Of a stretch of DNA of 12,998 bases, positions 7,291 to 12,998 are shown one piece after another. The number at the start of each line of letters is the position of its first letter. The first letter of the stretch is position 1. Position numbers and translations under genes: made by a program. The stretch spans positions 1 to 12,998 of the forward strand of contig CAADVA010000014.1 in the NCBI GenBank assembly GCA_900752345.1, written 5' to 3'. This DNA comes from an uncultured Collinsella sp. (GTDB taxonomy: Bacteria > Actinomycetota > Coriobacteriia > Coriobacteriales > Coriobacteriaceae). Under the pieces are notes generated by a model, which was given only the letters and a program-made list of their open reading frames with translations, searched no databases and was not told the DNA's origin.

Positions 7291-7345
7291 GGGCTCTTTT
7301 AGCTGGTTCGAATGGTCGCACCAATCATACCAGTCAAAAAAGCCC
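7291..7345. other. Long near-symmetrical hairpin upstream of luxS
   Basis: Two 26-nt arms pair around a 3-nt loop. Read on the minus strand, GGGCTTTTTT pairs with AAAAGAGCCC (one T-G), CTGGT with ACCAG, and TGGT with ACCA around GCG. The joining segments are symmetrical and partly paired, so the structure has almost no bulges. It may be an operator for luxS, or a stem in a transcript of either strand. Neither side ends in a U-tract. Confidence 0.55.
7327..7335 (-). promoter_or_regulatory. Possible extended -10 promoter of luxS
   Basis: The minus strand reads TGGTATGAT, an extended -10 (TGnTATGAT; 5 of 6 matches to TATAAT). It sits about 68 nt before the luxS start codon. No consensus -35 is present at 17 nt (TGTAAT). 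The box lies within one arm of the large dyad at 7291-7345. Confidence 0.4.
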
Positions 7346-7356
7346 CATTACAGTTT

Positions 7357-7382
7357 GAGTCGTCCGAAAGGGCGGCTCTTTT
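7357..7382 (+). terminator. Plus-strand terminator with GAAA tetraloop
   Basis: GAGTCGTCC (7357-7365) pairs with GGGCGGCTC (7370-7378) across a GAAA loop, nine pairs including two G-T, and is followed by TTTT. The G-T pairs are only stable in plus-strand RNA, so it points rightward. No plus-strand gene precedes it in the window; it may end a small RNA or shield the downstream genes. It stops six bases before the inferred IS left end. Confidence 0.65.
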
Positions 7383-7402
7383 CCGTTGCACGGTTATACG
7401 AT

Positions 7403-7605
7403 TGAGCCGTACCGGTGGTCGCTGGCCGACCGCCCCGGACGGCCGTCAGCCCCTGCCCCGTAGAGGGCCCGGGACGTGTTGCCGCCGGGGCGGGAGGGGC
7501 CGCGGGGAACGACTGATAGAGATGTGCCGGGCCCGGACCGGGCCACGGCCGGGTAATGTGGGTGTCGCTTCCGCGGCTAACGGCCGGCTCAAGGGAGAGG
7601 ATACA
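7403..7605 (+). ncRNA. Predicted IS110 bridge RNA
   Basis: The transposase 5' leader folds by eye into three parts. First, a 5' stem-loop: GGTGGTCG (7414-7421) with CGACCGCC (7427-7434). Second, a target-loop hairpin: lower stem CCGG-a-CGGC (7435-7443) with GCCGCCGG (7481-7488), and a small apical hairpin at 7455-7468. Third, a donor-loop hairpin: lower stem GGAACGAC (7506-7513) with GTCG-c-TTCC (7564-7572), and a GC apical stem at 7530-7544. The right target guide is GGGACGTG (7471-7478), the exact complement of CACGTCCC at 8874-8881. The left donor guide is ATAGAGA (7516-7522), identical to the right end at 8867-8873. The right donor guide TAATGTG (7554-7560) pairs with the left end only with a bulge and a wobble. 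The left target guide is unclear. RNA ends are approximate. Confidence 0.7.
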
Positions 7606-7607
7606 CC

Positions 7608-8774
7608 ATGCCTGCAGCAGAGACGCCCGTGGCCTACCTGGGGATCGACGTCGGGAAGAGCTCGCACAGCGCGTGCGCGCTCGATGCGGGAGGGGGCGTC
7701 GCCTTCAGGGCCGAGCTGGCAAACAGGCCCGACGACATCGACCGGCTGCTCGAGCGGGCCGGCTCCGGCGCGCTGGTCGTCGTCGACCAGAAGCGAAACA
7801 TCGGCGCACTGGTCCTCGCGCGCGCCCATGCGCACGGCAACCCCTGCGCCTACCTGCCCGGATATGCCGAGAAGCAGGCCCGCGGGATGTTCCCCGGCAC
7901 CGCGAAGACCGACGCCATCGACGCCGAGGTGATCGCGCGCACCGCGCTCGGCGTGCCCCGCGCCCTCAGGCCGGCGCCCGAGGAGCCCGAGGGGGCCGCC
8001 TCGCTGCGGATCCTATCTTCACAGCGCGAGTTCGCGTCGTCCGCCAGGACCCGCGCGAAGAACAGGCTGCGCGCGACCCTGCTCGAGGCCGACCCCGCGC
8101 TCGAGGGCGCGGTCGACCCGTCGAGCCGCTGGCAGGTGTCGATGCTGGCCGAGTTCGGCGGGGCCGCCGGGTGCTCGGCCGCCGGCTGGCGCAGGTTCTC
8201 GAACGCCGCCAGGCGCGCGGGCGCCCCCGCGGCGGGGGCCAGGAGGCTCTGGGAGGCGCTGCTGGCCTCGTCGCGCTCGGGAAGGCGGCTCCCGGCCGGC
8301 GAGGACGTCGCGGTCCGGATGCTCGCCCGGGAGATAGCCTCCCTCGACGTCGACATCGAGGAGCTCGACTCGCTCGTGGCCGACTCGCTGGCGGGCGACG
8401 AGGTCTACGAGTGCCTCCTCACGGTGCCCGGGATCGGCCCCAAGACCGCCGCGGCGCTGGTGACGTCGATCGACATATCCGCGTTCAGGGGGCACGACGA
8501 GCTCGCGAGCTATTGCGGCGTGGCGCCGTCAGACAGGCGCTCCGGGAGCAGCATCAGGTCGACGTCGCCTCAGCACGGCGGGAACAGGCAGCTCAAGAAC
8601 CTGCTCATATTCAGCTGCAACTCCCTCATCGGCACGGACAACAGGTTCGGGAGGTACTACGGGGAGTGCAGGGCGAGGGGGATGAGGCACGGCAAGGCGC
8701 TGAAGGCGGTCGCGAGGAAGAGGCTCAAGGTCATCTACGCGATCATGCGCGACGCCGTCCCGTACGCGGCCTAG
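7608..8774 (+). CDS. IS110-family transposase (DEDD recombinase)
   Basis: A 388-residue recombinase that, with a bridge RNA, inserts and excises its element. The N-terminal RuvC-like DEDD domain shows D14 (GIDVGK), D60 (VVVDQ, where many relatives have Glu), D102 and D105 (KTDAIDAEVIAR). A helical linker with charged segments covers about 140-265. The C-terminal Transposase_20 domain has the helix-hairpin-helix VPGIGPKTAAALV, then SGSSIRSTS at 312-320 with the candidate nucleophilic serine, and GGNRQLKNLL. No frameshift or stop interrupts it, so it could be active. The ATG at 7608 follows GGGAGAGG (7593-7600). A shifted frame overlapping most of the gene is a GC-driven shadow. Confidence 0.95.
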   Translation: MPAAETPVAYLGIDVGKSSHSACALDAGGGVAFRAELANRPDDIDRLLERAGSGALVVVDQKRNIGALVLARAHAHGNPCAYLPGYAEKQARGMFPGTAKTDAIDAEVIARTALGVPRALRPAPEEPEGAASLRILSSQREFASSARTRAKNRLRATLLEADPALEGAVDPSSRWQVSMLAEFGGAAGCSAAGWRRFSNAARRAGAPAAGARRLWEALLASSRSGRRLPAGEDVAVRMLAREIASLDVDIEELDSLVADSLAGDEVYECLLTVPGIGPKTAAALVTSIDISAFRGHDELASYCGVAPSDRRSGSSIRSTSPQHGGNRQLKNLLIFSCNSLIGTDNRFGRYYGECRARGMRHGKALKAVARKRLKVIYAIMRDAVPYAA

Positions 8775-8855
8775 CGGGCGGCGGAATCAACCGAAGAGGA
8801 AGCGGGGGCGCCAGACGCCCGGATGCGTCATGCCGAAATGGCGCGAAGCACGCGG

Positions 8856-8861
8856 TTGACA
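8856..8861 (+). promoter_or_regulatory. Outward -35 box in the IS right end
   Basis: TTGACA, a perfect -35 hexamer, ends 16 nt before the inferred right boundary at 8877. In a circularised element it would sit 17 nt from TTATAC (7394-7399) or 18 nt from TATACG in the left end. That creates the junction promoter known to drive bridge RNA in this family. In the integrated state no matching -10 is seen at the right distance in the flank. Confidence 0.6.
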
Positions 8862-8964
8862 AAACTATAGAGACACGTCCCAAATTGACTACTCGTGAAA
8901 GTCGCGTCTGCGCGCATGGACGGCTCGTGAGCGGGTACATGGCTGTAGTAACATAGCTTCTGTC

Positions 8965-8980
8965 CGCGGGCGTGCCCGCG
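8965..8980 (+). other. Leader hairpin before the Fe-S scaffold gene
   Basis: CGCGGG (8965-8970) and CCCGCG (8975-8980) pair around CGTG, ending 10 nt before the ribosome site AAAGGAG (8991-8997). It is followed by TTATTGTG rather than a U-run, so it is a weak terminator at best. A possible -10 (TAACAT, 8949-8954) lies just upstream, which would place the hairpin at the 5' end of the mRNA. Confidence 0.4.
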
Positions 8981-9002
8981 TTATTGTGAGAAAGGAGCCC
9001 CT

Positions 9003-9281
9003 GTGGCTGTTAACGAAGAGCTGCTTAAGAAGGTTCTTGAAGAGATTCGCCCCAACCTGCAGGCCGACGGCGGCGATATGGAGTATGTGGGCGTCGACGA
9101 CGAGGGCGTCGTTAAGCTGGAACTGCAGGGCGCTTGCGCCGGCTGTCCCATGAGCTCGCTGACCCTTTCCATGGGTATCGAGCGCATCCTGAAGGAGCAC
9201 GTGCCCGGCGTTACCCGCGTCGAGCAGGTCAATGCTTCCGGCGAGGCCGAGGACCTGTACGACGAGTACGCGCCGTTCTAA
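9003..9281 (+). CDS. NifU C-terminal domain Fe-S scaffold protein
   Basis: A 92-residue single-domain protein of the NifU-C/NfuA type that carries or delivers Fe-S clusters to apoproteins. It has the usual features: LQADGGDMEYV, and the CxxC pair C45 and C48 (GACAGCPMS), which would bridge a [4Fe-4S] cluster between two subunits. It ends about 15 residues past the domain, with an acidic tail (EAEDLYDEYAPF). There is no N-terminal IscU or A-type domain. The start is GTG at 9003, set by AAAGGAG at 8991-8997. No suf or isc genes are adjacent. The IS110 element ends 125 nt upstream, so the native promoter is probably intact, but IS-borne transcription could reach it. Confidence 0.92.
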   Translation: MAVNEELLKKVLEEIRPNLQADGGDMEYVGVDDEGVVKLELQGACAGCPMSSLTLSMGIERILKEHVPGVTRVEQVNASGEAEDLYDEYAPF

Positions 9282-9292
9282 GATGCGAAAGC

Positions 9293-9366
9293 TGCGGACG
9301 GTACGCTCCGCATAGACGTTACGTCCAAATATGCGGCTGCGAGCGCAAGGCCCGCGGCCGCATTTG
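9293..9366 (+). terminator. Tandem hairpins between the Fe-S scaffold gene and lgt
   Basis: Two hairpins occupy the gap. TGCGGA (9293-9298) pairs with TCCGCA (9307-9312). A larger one uses ATGCGGC (9330-9336, with CAA before it) and GCCGCAT (9357-9363), followed by TTTG. The second may be a weak terminator; its U-tract is short, so read-through into lgt is possible. Confidence 0.4.
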
Positions 9367-9390
9367 TATGTAGGGAGCAGGGGGATCGAT

Positions 9391-10212
9391 ATGCTCAACG
9401 ACCTCTACCATATGCTTGACCCCGTTGCGATCTCGGCGGGCCCCATCACGATCTACTGGTACGGTCTGGCCTATGTGGTCGGCGCTCTGCTCACGGCGGT
9501 CGTTATGTACCGCACGCAGCGTCGTTGGGGCTTCGACATCACGATCGATGACCTGACGAGCGTCGTGGTCGGCGCGGTCTTTGGCCTCATCATCGGCGCG
9601 CGCCTGTTCTACGTCGTCTTTTACGGCGATGGCTACTATTGGACTCACCCGCTCGAGATCTTTGCCACCAACGAGGGCGGCATGAGCTTCCACGGTGGCC
9701 TGGTGGGCGGCATCTTGGGCGGCATCATCGTGTGCCGCATGTACAAGCTTGATGCATGGACCGTCGCCGACCTTGCCGTGATCGGCGCCCCGCTGGCCCT
9801 GTGCCTGGGCCGTTGTGCCAATTTCGTCAACGGTGAGCTGTGGGGTAAGCCGACCGATCTGCCCTGGGGTGTGGTCTTTGGCGGCACCGCGGGCGATATG
9901 CCGCGTCATCCTTCCCAGCTCTATGAGGCATTCCTAGAGGGCATCGTGCTCTTCTGTATTTTGCAGGTGCTCAGCCGCAAAAAGCCGCTGCTGCCCCAGG
10001 GTACGTTTATGGGCGTGTTCGTGATGGGGTACGGCATCGTCCGCTTTCTCGTTGAGTTCGTGCGCGTGCCCGATGCCCAGCTGGGTTATCTGCTGGGAGG
10101 CGTCATCACCATGGGTCAGCTGCTGAGCTTGCCGCTCGTGATCGCCGGCCTAGCGCTCATCATCTTCGCCCGACACCGCAATCGCCCCCAGCGCATCTAC
10201 CTCGACGCCTAA
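9391..10212 (+). CDS. lgt: Prolipoprotein diacylglyceryl transferase Lgt
   Basis: A 273-residue integral membrane enzyme that transfers diacylglycerol from phosphatidylglycerol to the lipobox cysteine of prelipoproteins, the first step of lipoprotein maturation. It has about seven hydrophobic helices. It also has the catalytic FHGG motif (H101), the family signature GRCANFVNGELWGKPT (140-155, with R141 and N144), HPSQLYEA, and the C-terminal EFVRVPDAQLGY. The start is the ATG at 9391, preceded by AGGGGG at 6-nt spacing. An in-frame upstream ATG at 9331 would add 20 residues that are not hydrophobic and lack a ribosome site. The gene after it is separated by a hairpin repeat. Length and motifs are normal for the family. 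Confidence 0.96.
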   Translation: MLNDLYHMLDPVAISAGPITIYWYGLAYVVGALLTAVVMYRTQRRWGFDITIDDLTSVVVGAVFGLIIGARLFYVVFYGDGYYWTHPLEIFATNEGGMSFHGGLVGGILGGIIVCRMYKLDAWTVADLAVIGAPLALCLGRCANFVNGELWGKPTDLPWGVVFGGTAGDMPRHPSQLYEAFLEGIVLFCILQVLSRKKPLLPQGTFMGVFVMGYGIVRFLVEFVRVPDAQLGYLLGGVITMGQLLSLPLVIAGLALIIFARHRNRPQRIYLDA

Positions 10213-10213
10213 C

Positions 10214-10256
10214 CAAGACCACCACAAAGGGGACAGGCACCTTTGTGGTGGTCTTG
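10214..10256. repeat. Hairpin repeat, copy 2 (GGGGACAGG-type)
   Basis: Perfect 17-nt arms (10214-10230 and 10240-10256) around GGACAGGCA, starting just after the lgt stop. The central 33 bp equal copy 1, but the outer arm is CAAGA/TCTTG instead of CCAAT/ATTGG. It may form the 3' end of the lgt mRNA; there is no U-tract. Confidence 0.85.
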
Positions 10257-10292
10257 CCGAGTTTGATAGGTTTCTAGAAAGGCTTTCGGACT

Positions 10293-12476
10293 GTGAAGGA
10301 TCCCGACCTCTCCACAACGGCTGCGCGCGACGCTGCCCGCATCGTCTGGTTTAAGCGCTACCCCGCCAAGCAGACGCTCATCGCATTTTTGCTCGCGCTG
10401 TTGGCGACCACGGCGTTTTCCATCGATCCCGCCCCGGTGTCGAGCAACGCAGTCTTGGCGATTGACCCCAAAGCCTCGGGCATGCTGTACGTGTGCTACG
10501 AGGTGCTCCTCTCGTTTGCCGGCCATACCGACGCGGTCATGCTGCTTGCGCTTGCCTGCCTGCTCACGCTGCCGTTTCGCTACGTATTCTTTGGCCGCGG
10601 CGACGCTTGGCGTCCCTCGGTGATCCTTCCGTCGCTGTTCTTTGCCGTCTGCATGGTGTTTGGCCGCAGCTACGACCTCACCGATTCGGCCGAGATCGTG
10701 CTCGGCGACAAGGCCCGCATCATCTGCGCCTGGATAGGCGGTGCGGGCTGGATGCTCTTGGCGGTCGTTGCCTTCTACCTTGCCTTTGAGTGTCTAGATT
10801 GGCTGAGCTCTCGGCGCATTCCGTTTTCCGAAGCGCACTTTGGCCGCGTGTGGCGTGTTGCCCACGCCGTGCTCTCGGTCCATCCTTTTGTCGGGCCGTT
10901 TCTTGTGCTCATGATTGTCTGGGCGCCCACGCTTATCGCCTCGCTGCCCGGCCTCTTTATGGGAGATACGGGCGCGCAGATCCGCCAATGGTTCAACTAC
11001 CCCAACGGCACAAGCGATTACCTGCGCCTGCTTAACCCCAACGTGCTGCTCAACGGCCATCATCCGGTGGTGCACACGGCCATCATCGGCTCGTGTGTGC
11101 AACTGGGGCTTTCGCTATTCAACAGCGCCAATGCGGGACTTGCCATCTACACCTGTGCCCAATTTGTCATCACGGCCGCCTGCATGGCCTATTCCATATC
11201 GTCGCTGCGCAAGCTGGGCGTGAGCCTGCCGGTCCGCGGCGTCATCTTGCTGTTCTTTGCGTTTATGCCGATGTTCTCAAACTACGCGGCGCTGCTGACC
11301 AAAGACGTACTGTTTGCCGATGCGTTTTTGGTACTGCTCGTTCAGACCGTCAAGCTCGTGGCATGTGGCCTGCCCCGTCGCGATGCCAATGCCGAGCGCG
11401 CGGGTGAACAGAGGCCCGTGCTCTTTGCGCGTCACGACTGGCTGTTGCTCGTGCTGAGTGCCATGGGTTCCACATTTTTGCGCAATGGTGGCCTCGTTTT
11501 TCCGTTGGCGGCCTGCGTGATTGCGGCGGCGTTTTGCGCCTGGGACGCGCACGTGGCCTGTCGCGTGGCCAAGCAGTCTGGCGCCGCGTCCTCATGCGCC
11601 GCGCCGCGCCTCCGCTGGGTCGGCGTGCTCGCAGTACTTGCGCTCTGCCTTGTCTCCAACATGTATTTCACCAAGGTATTTATGCCGGCGCACGATATCA
11701 CGCCGGGCTCCAAGCGCGAAATCCTCTCGATTCCGTTTCAACAGACGGCACGCTTCGTCCAAAAGCACGACGGCCTTAATTCGGGCGTTAACCCCAAAGT
11801 CAAAGATGACGGCACGATCGAGGAAGCTCCCTGCGACGGCTTGGTGGCCGACGAAGAGCGCGTCGCGATCGATCGCGTGCTTAAGTACGAGAACCTGGGC
11901 CGTCGCTACAACCCTGACAAGTCGGATGCCGTCAAAAACTGTTTTAACGAGTATGCTTCGCAGGAGGATATCAAGGCCTATTTTGAGGTGTGGGCCCAGA
12001 TGTTCAAAAAGGACCCCGAGTGCTATATCTCGGCGCTCGTCAATAACTACTACGGGTACTTCTATCCGAGCGCTCGCGATGCGTGGGTCTACAGCACGGC
12101 GCGCAGTGCCGAGATCATGGCGAAGCCCGATAACCTCAAGTACTTTGACTTCCATCCGGTCGATAACAAAGCCGTGCGCTGGTGCGACCATCTGATCAAC
12201 CTGTACCGCGTGGCGGTACAGCGCATTCCGTTTATCTCGCTCACCATGAGCTCGGCCACCTACGTGTGGATTATGATCGCCGTGGTGGTCTACCTGTTGC
12301 GCCGTCATTCGTGGCGCGCGCTGGCCATCTGGATACCGCTGCTGGGCGTGCTCGCCGTGTTCCTGATCGGTCCATGTAACGGATCGACCTACATGCGCTA
12401 CCTGTATCCGGTCATCGCCTGCATGCCTTTTGCCGTCGGTGCCACGATCACCCGCAGCGACCTCCTGTGGACCTAG
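10293..12476 (+). CDS. DUF6020-type polytopic membrane protein, GT-C-like
   Basis: A 727-residue membrane protein of unknown function. About a dozen hydrophobic helices are split by one large extracytoplasmic segment at about 463-648. The topology and motifs suggest a GT-C-fold glycosyltransferase using a lipid-linked donor: MGDTGAQIRQW with D225 after a helix, NGHHPVVHT (254-262), LLTKDVLF (334-341) and FLRNGG (395-400). This pattern matches what I recall of DUF6020; the transferase activity is inference. The soluble segment has four cysteines (C514, C550, C577, C631) that could form disulfides. The start is GTG at 10293 with AAAGG at 10278-10282, a rather long 10-nt spacing; the next in-frame ATG is about 60 codons in and would remove the first helix. 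It follows lgt across a hairpin repeat. Confidence 0.75.
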   Translation: MKDPDLSTTAARDAARIVWFKRYPAKQTLIAFLLALLATTAFSIDPAPVSSNAVLAIDPKASGMLYVCYEVLLSFAGHTDAVMLLALACLLTLPFRYVFFGRGDAWRPSVILPSLFFAVCMVFGRSYDLTDSAEIVLGDKARIICAWIGGAGWMLLAVVAFYLAFECLDWLSSRRIPFSEAHFGRVWRVAHAVLSVHPFVGPFLVLMIVWAPTLIASLPGLFMGDTGAQIRQWFNYPNGTSDYLRLLNPNVLLNGHHPVVHTAIIGSCVQLGLSLFNSANAGLAIYTCAQFVITAACMAYSISSLRKLGVSLPVRGVILLFFAFMPMFSNYAALLTKDVLFADAFLVLLVQTVKLVACGLPRRDANAERAGEQRPVLFARHDWLLLVLSAMGSTFLRNGGLVFPLAACVIAAAFCAWDAHVACRVAKQSGAASSCAAPRLRWVGVLAVLALCLVSNMYFTKVFMPAHDITPGSKREILSIPFQQTARFVQKHDGLNSGVNPKVKDDGTIEEAPCDGLVADEERVAIDRVLKYENLGRRYNPDKSDAVKNCFNEYASQEDIKAYFEVWAQMFKKDPECYISALVNNYYGYFYPSARDAWVYSTARSAEIMAKPDNLKYFDFHPVDNKAVRWCDHLINLYRVAVQRIPFISLTMSSATYVWIMIAVVVYLLRRHSWRALAIWIPLLGVLAVFLIGPCNGSTYMRYLYPVIACMPFAVGATITRSDLLWT

Positions 12477-12550
12477 CTCAAGATTGGTATATCGAGGATA
12501 GGTTGCTTTGCGCCAAGGGCTTGCATCATCACGACGCCTTCATTTTGGGG

Positions 12551-12579
12551 TTTATCTTGCAGGCCGGTAGGTATATCAT
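12551..12579 (+). promoter_or_regulatory. Possible promoter of the yebC gene
   Basis: TTTATC (12551-12556) and TATCAT (12574-12579) are 17 nt apart. The -10 matches consensus at 5 of 6 positions, the -35 poorly. This leaves a leader of about 60 nt before the ATG at 12648. The AT-rich patch stands out in an otherwise GC-rich gap. Confidence 0.35.
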
Positions 12580-12647
12580 AACGACGTTTGTTTATATTGC
12601 CCGAGCATTCACGCTGGGCTTTAGGTCGAAACCGATAGGAGACACGT

Positions 12648-12998
12648 ATGTCCGGACACTCTAAGTGGGCCACAACCAAGCATCGTAAGGGCGCGCAGGA
12701 CGCCAAGCGTTCCGCCCTCTTCTCCAAGCTCAGCCGCAACATCACCGTTGCTGCCCGTCTCGGCGGCGACCCGCTGCCCGAGAACAACGCCAGCCTTGCC
12801 GCTGCCGTCGCGAAGGCCAAGGCTCAGTCCATGCCTAAGGACAAGATCAAGTCCGCTATCGATAAGGCCTTTGGTTCGGGTGCCGACGCCGCCGTCTACG
12901 AGAACATCGTGTACGAGGGCTACGGTCCCGCCGGTGTCGCCGTCTACGTCGACTGCCTGACCGACAACCGCAACCGTACCGCCGCCGGCGTCCGTTCC
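12648..12998 (+). CDS. yebC: YebC/PmpR/TACO1-family protein (5' part)
   Basis: The first 117 codons of a gene that continues past the window edge; complete relatives are about 240-250 residues. The N-terminus MSGHSKWATTKHRKGAQDAK and the later YEGYGPAGVAVYVDCLTDNRNRT are diagnostic of the family. Members have been described as transcription regulators and, more recently, as ribosome-associated factors that help translation through proline stretches (family knowledge). The ATG at 12648 has AGGAG at 12637-12641. It is preceded by a 171-nt gap with its own possible promoter. In many bacteria yebC is next to ruvC; that side lies beyond the window. Confidence 0.93.
   Translation, partial: MSGHSKWATTKHRKGAQDAKRSALFSKLSRNITVAARLGGDPLPENNASLAAAVAKAKAQSMPKDKIKSAIDKAFGSGADAAVYENIVYEGYGPAGVAVYVDCLTDNRNRTAAGVRS

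Larger units (their letters stand above)
7389..8877 (+). mobile_element. Complete IS110-family insertion sequence
   Basis: An element of about 1.49 kb made of a left non-coding end of about 215 nt, a 388-codon transposase and a right end of about 103 nt. CACG occurs at both inferred ends (7389-7392 and 8874-8877), so the exact cut lies within that tetranucleotide. IS110 elements recombine at a 2-nt core without a longer duplication, which fits. There are no terminal inverted repeats, as expected. The boundaries were inferred from the guide matches in the left-end RNA and from the TTGACA/TTATAC arrangement across the two ends. GC content is visibly higher than in the flanking genes, and the element uses many AGG arginine codons that the flanking genes mostly avoid, suggesting recent arrival. 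The alternative IS1111 layout, with its RNA in the 3' end, is disfavoured because the right end is short. Confidence 0.82.

Noticed and set aside
7301..7323. tRNA-like 3' part (GGTTCGAAT followed by CACCA)
   Set aside because: The would-be T-stem arms do not pair and there is no acceptor, D or anticodon arm; the bases are explained by the long dyad.
7362..7365. Alternative IS boundary using CGTCC shared by 7361-7365 and 8876-8880
   Set aside because: It would put the plus-strand terminator partly inside the element and join TTGACA to a sequence with no -10; the CACG boundary gives both guide and promoter agreement.
8775..8877. Bridge RNA in the 3' end, as in the IS1111 group
   Set aside because: The right end is only about 103 nt, with two small hairpins (8806-8820 and around 8832-8843) and no guide-like match, whereas the left end has matching guides.
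7556..8956. 466-codon open frame overlapping the transposase
   Set aside because: Arg/Gly-rich low-complexity translation produced by high GC in a shifted frame; no ribosome site or motif.
12477..12647. Small gene between the DUF6020 gene and yebC
   Set aside because: The only open frame overlaps the end of the upstream gene and the start of yebC, has no ribosome site, and matches nothing I recognise.

Overview
The window looks like chromosomal DNA from a gut Coriobacteriia, most likely Collinsella or a close relative. This is an inference from the GC-rich, CGC/GCC/CTG-biased codon use, a LuxR-type regulator behind two multi-TM sensor proteins, a DUF6020-type membrane protein, DUF4867, luxS, and the style of the intergenic hairpins. 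No rRNA or tRNA is present to confirm it.

Layout. Positions 67-4063 (minus strand) hold a three-gene signalling operon in the order 7TM sensor-like protein, membrane histidine kinase, LuxR response regulator. Each junction is an ATGA overlap, so translation is probably coupled. The first protein has a 7TM sensor-like N-terminus but no recognisable kinase active site. Positions 4206-5636 (minus) encode a GH1 6-phospho-beta-glucosidase, with a dyad-overlapped promoter in front and a 15-bp hairpin behind. Positions 5637-5982 contain no gene, but they hold that promoter and three consecutive hairpin repeats. A DUF4867 gene (5983-6627, minus) follows, with an operator-like dyad upstream. Then comes luxS (6771-7259, minus), with a clear terminator and a long dyad in its upstream region.

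A complete IS110-family insertion sequence (about 7389-8877, plus) lies between luxS and an NfuA/NifU-type Fe-S scaffold gene. Downstream on the plus strand are lgt (9391-10212), a further copy of the 17-bp-arm hairpin repeat, a 727-residue DUF6020-type polytopic protein (10293-12476), and the first 117 codons of a YebC-family gene that runs off the window.

The most notable content is the IS110 element. Its 5' non-coding end folds by eye into the three-part layout described for IS110 bridge RNAs: a 5' stem-loop, then two internal-loop hairpins. The second loop carries a 7-nt exact copy of the element's right end (ATAGAGA). The first loop carries an 8-nt exact complement of the right target flank (GGGACGTG against CACGTCCC). 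The element ends inferred from these matches share CACG. Joining the ends would place TTGACA 17 nt before TTATAC, as in the circle-junction promoter known for the family. The left target guide matches poorly and the right donor guide needs a bulge; both are reported as weak points.
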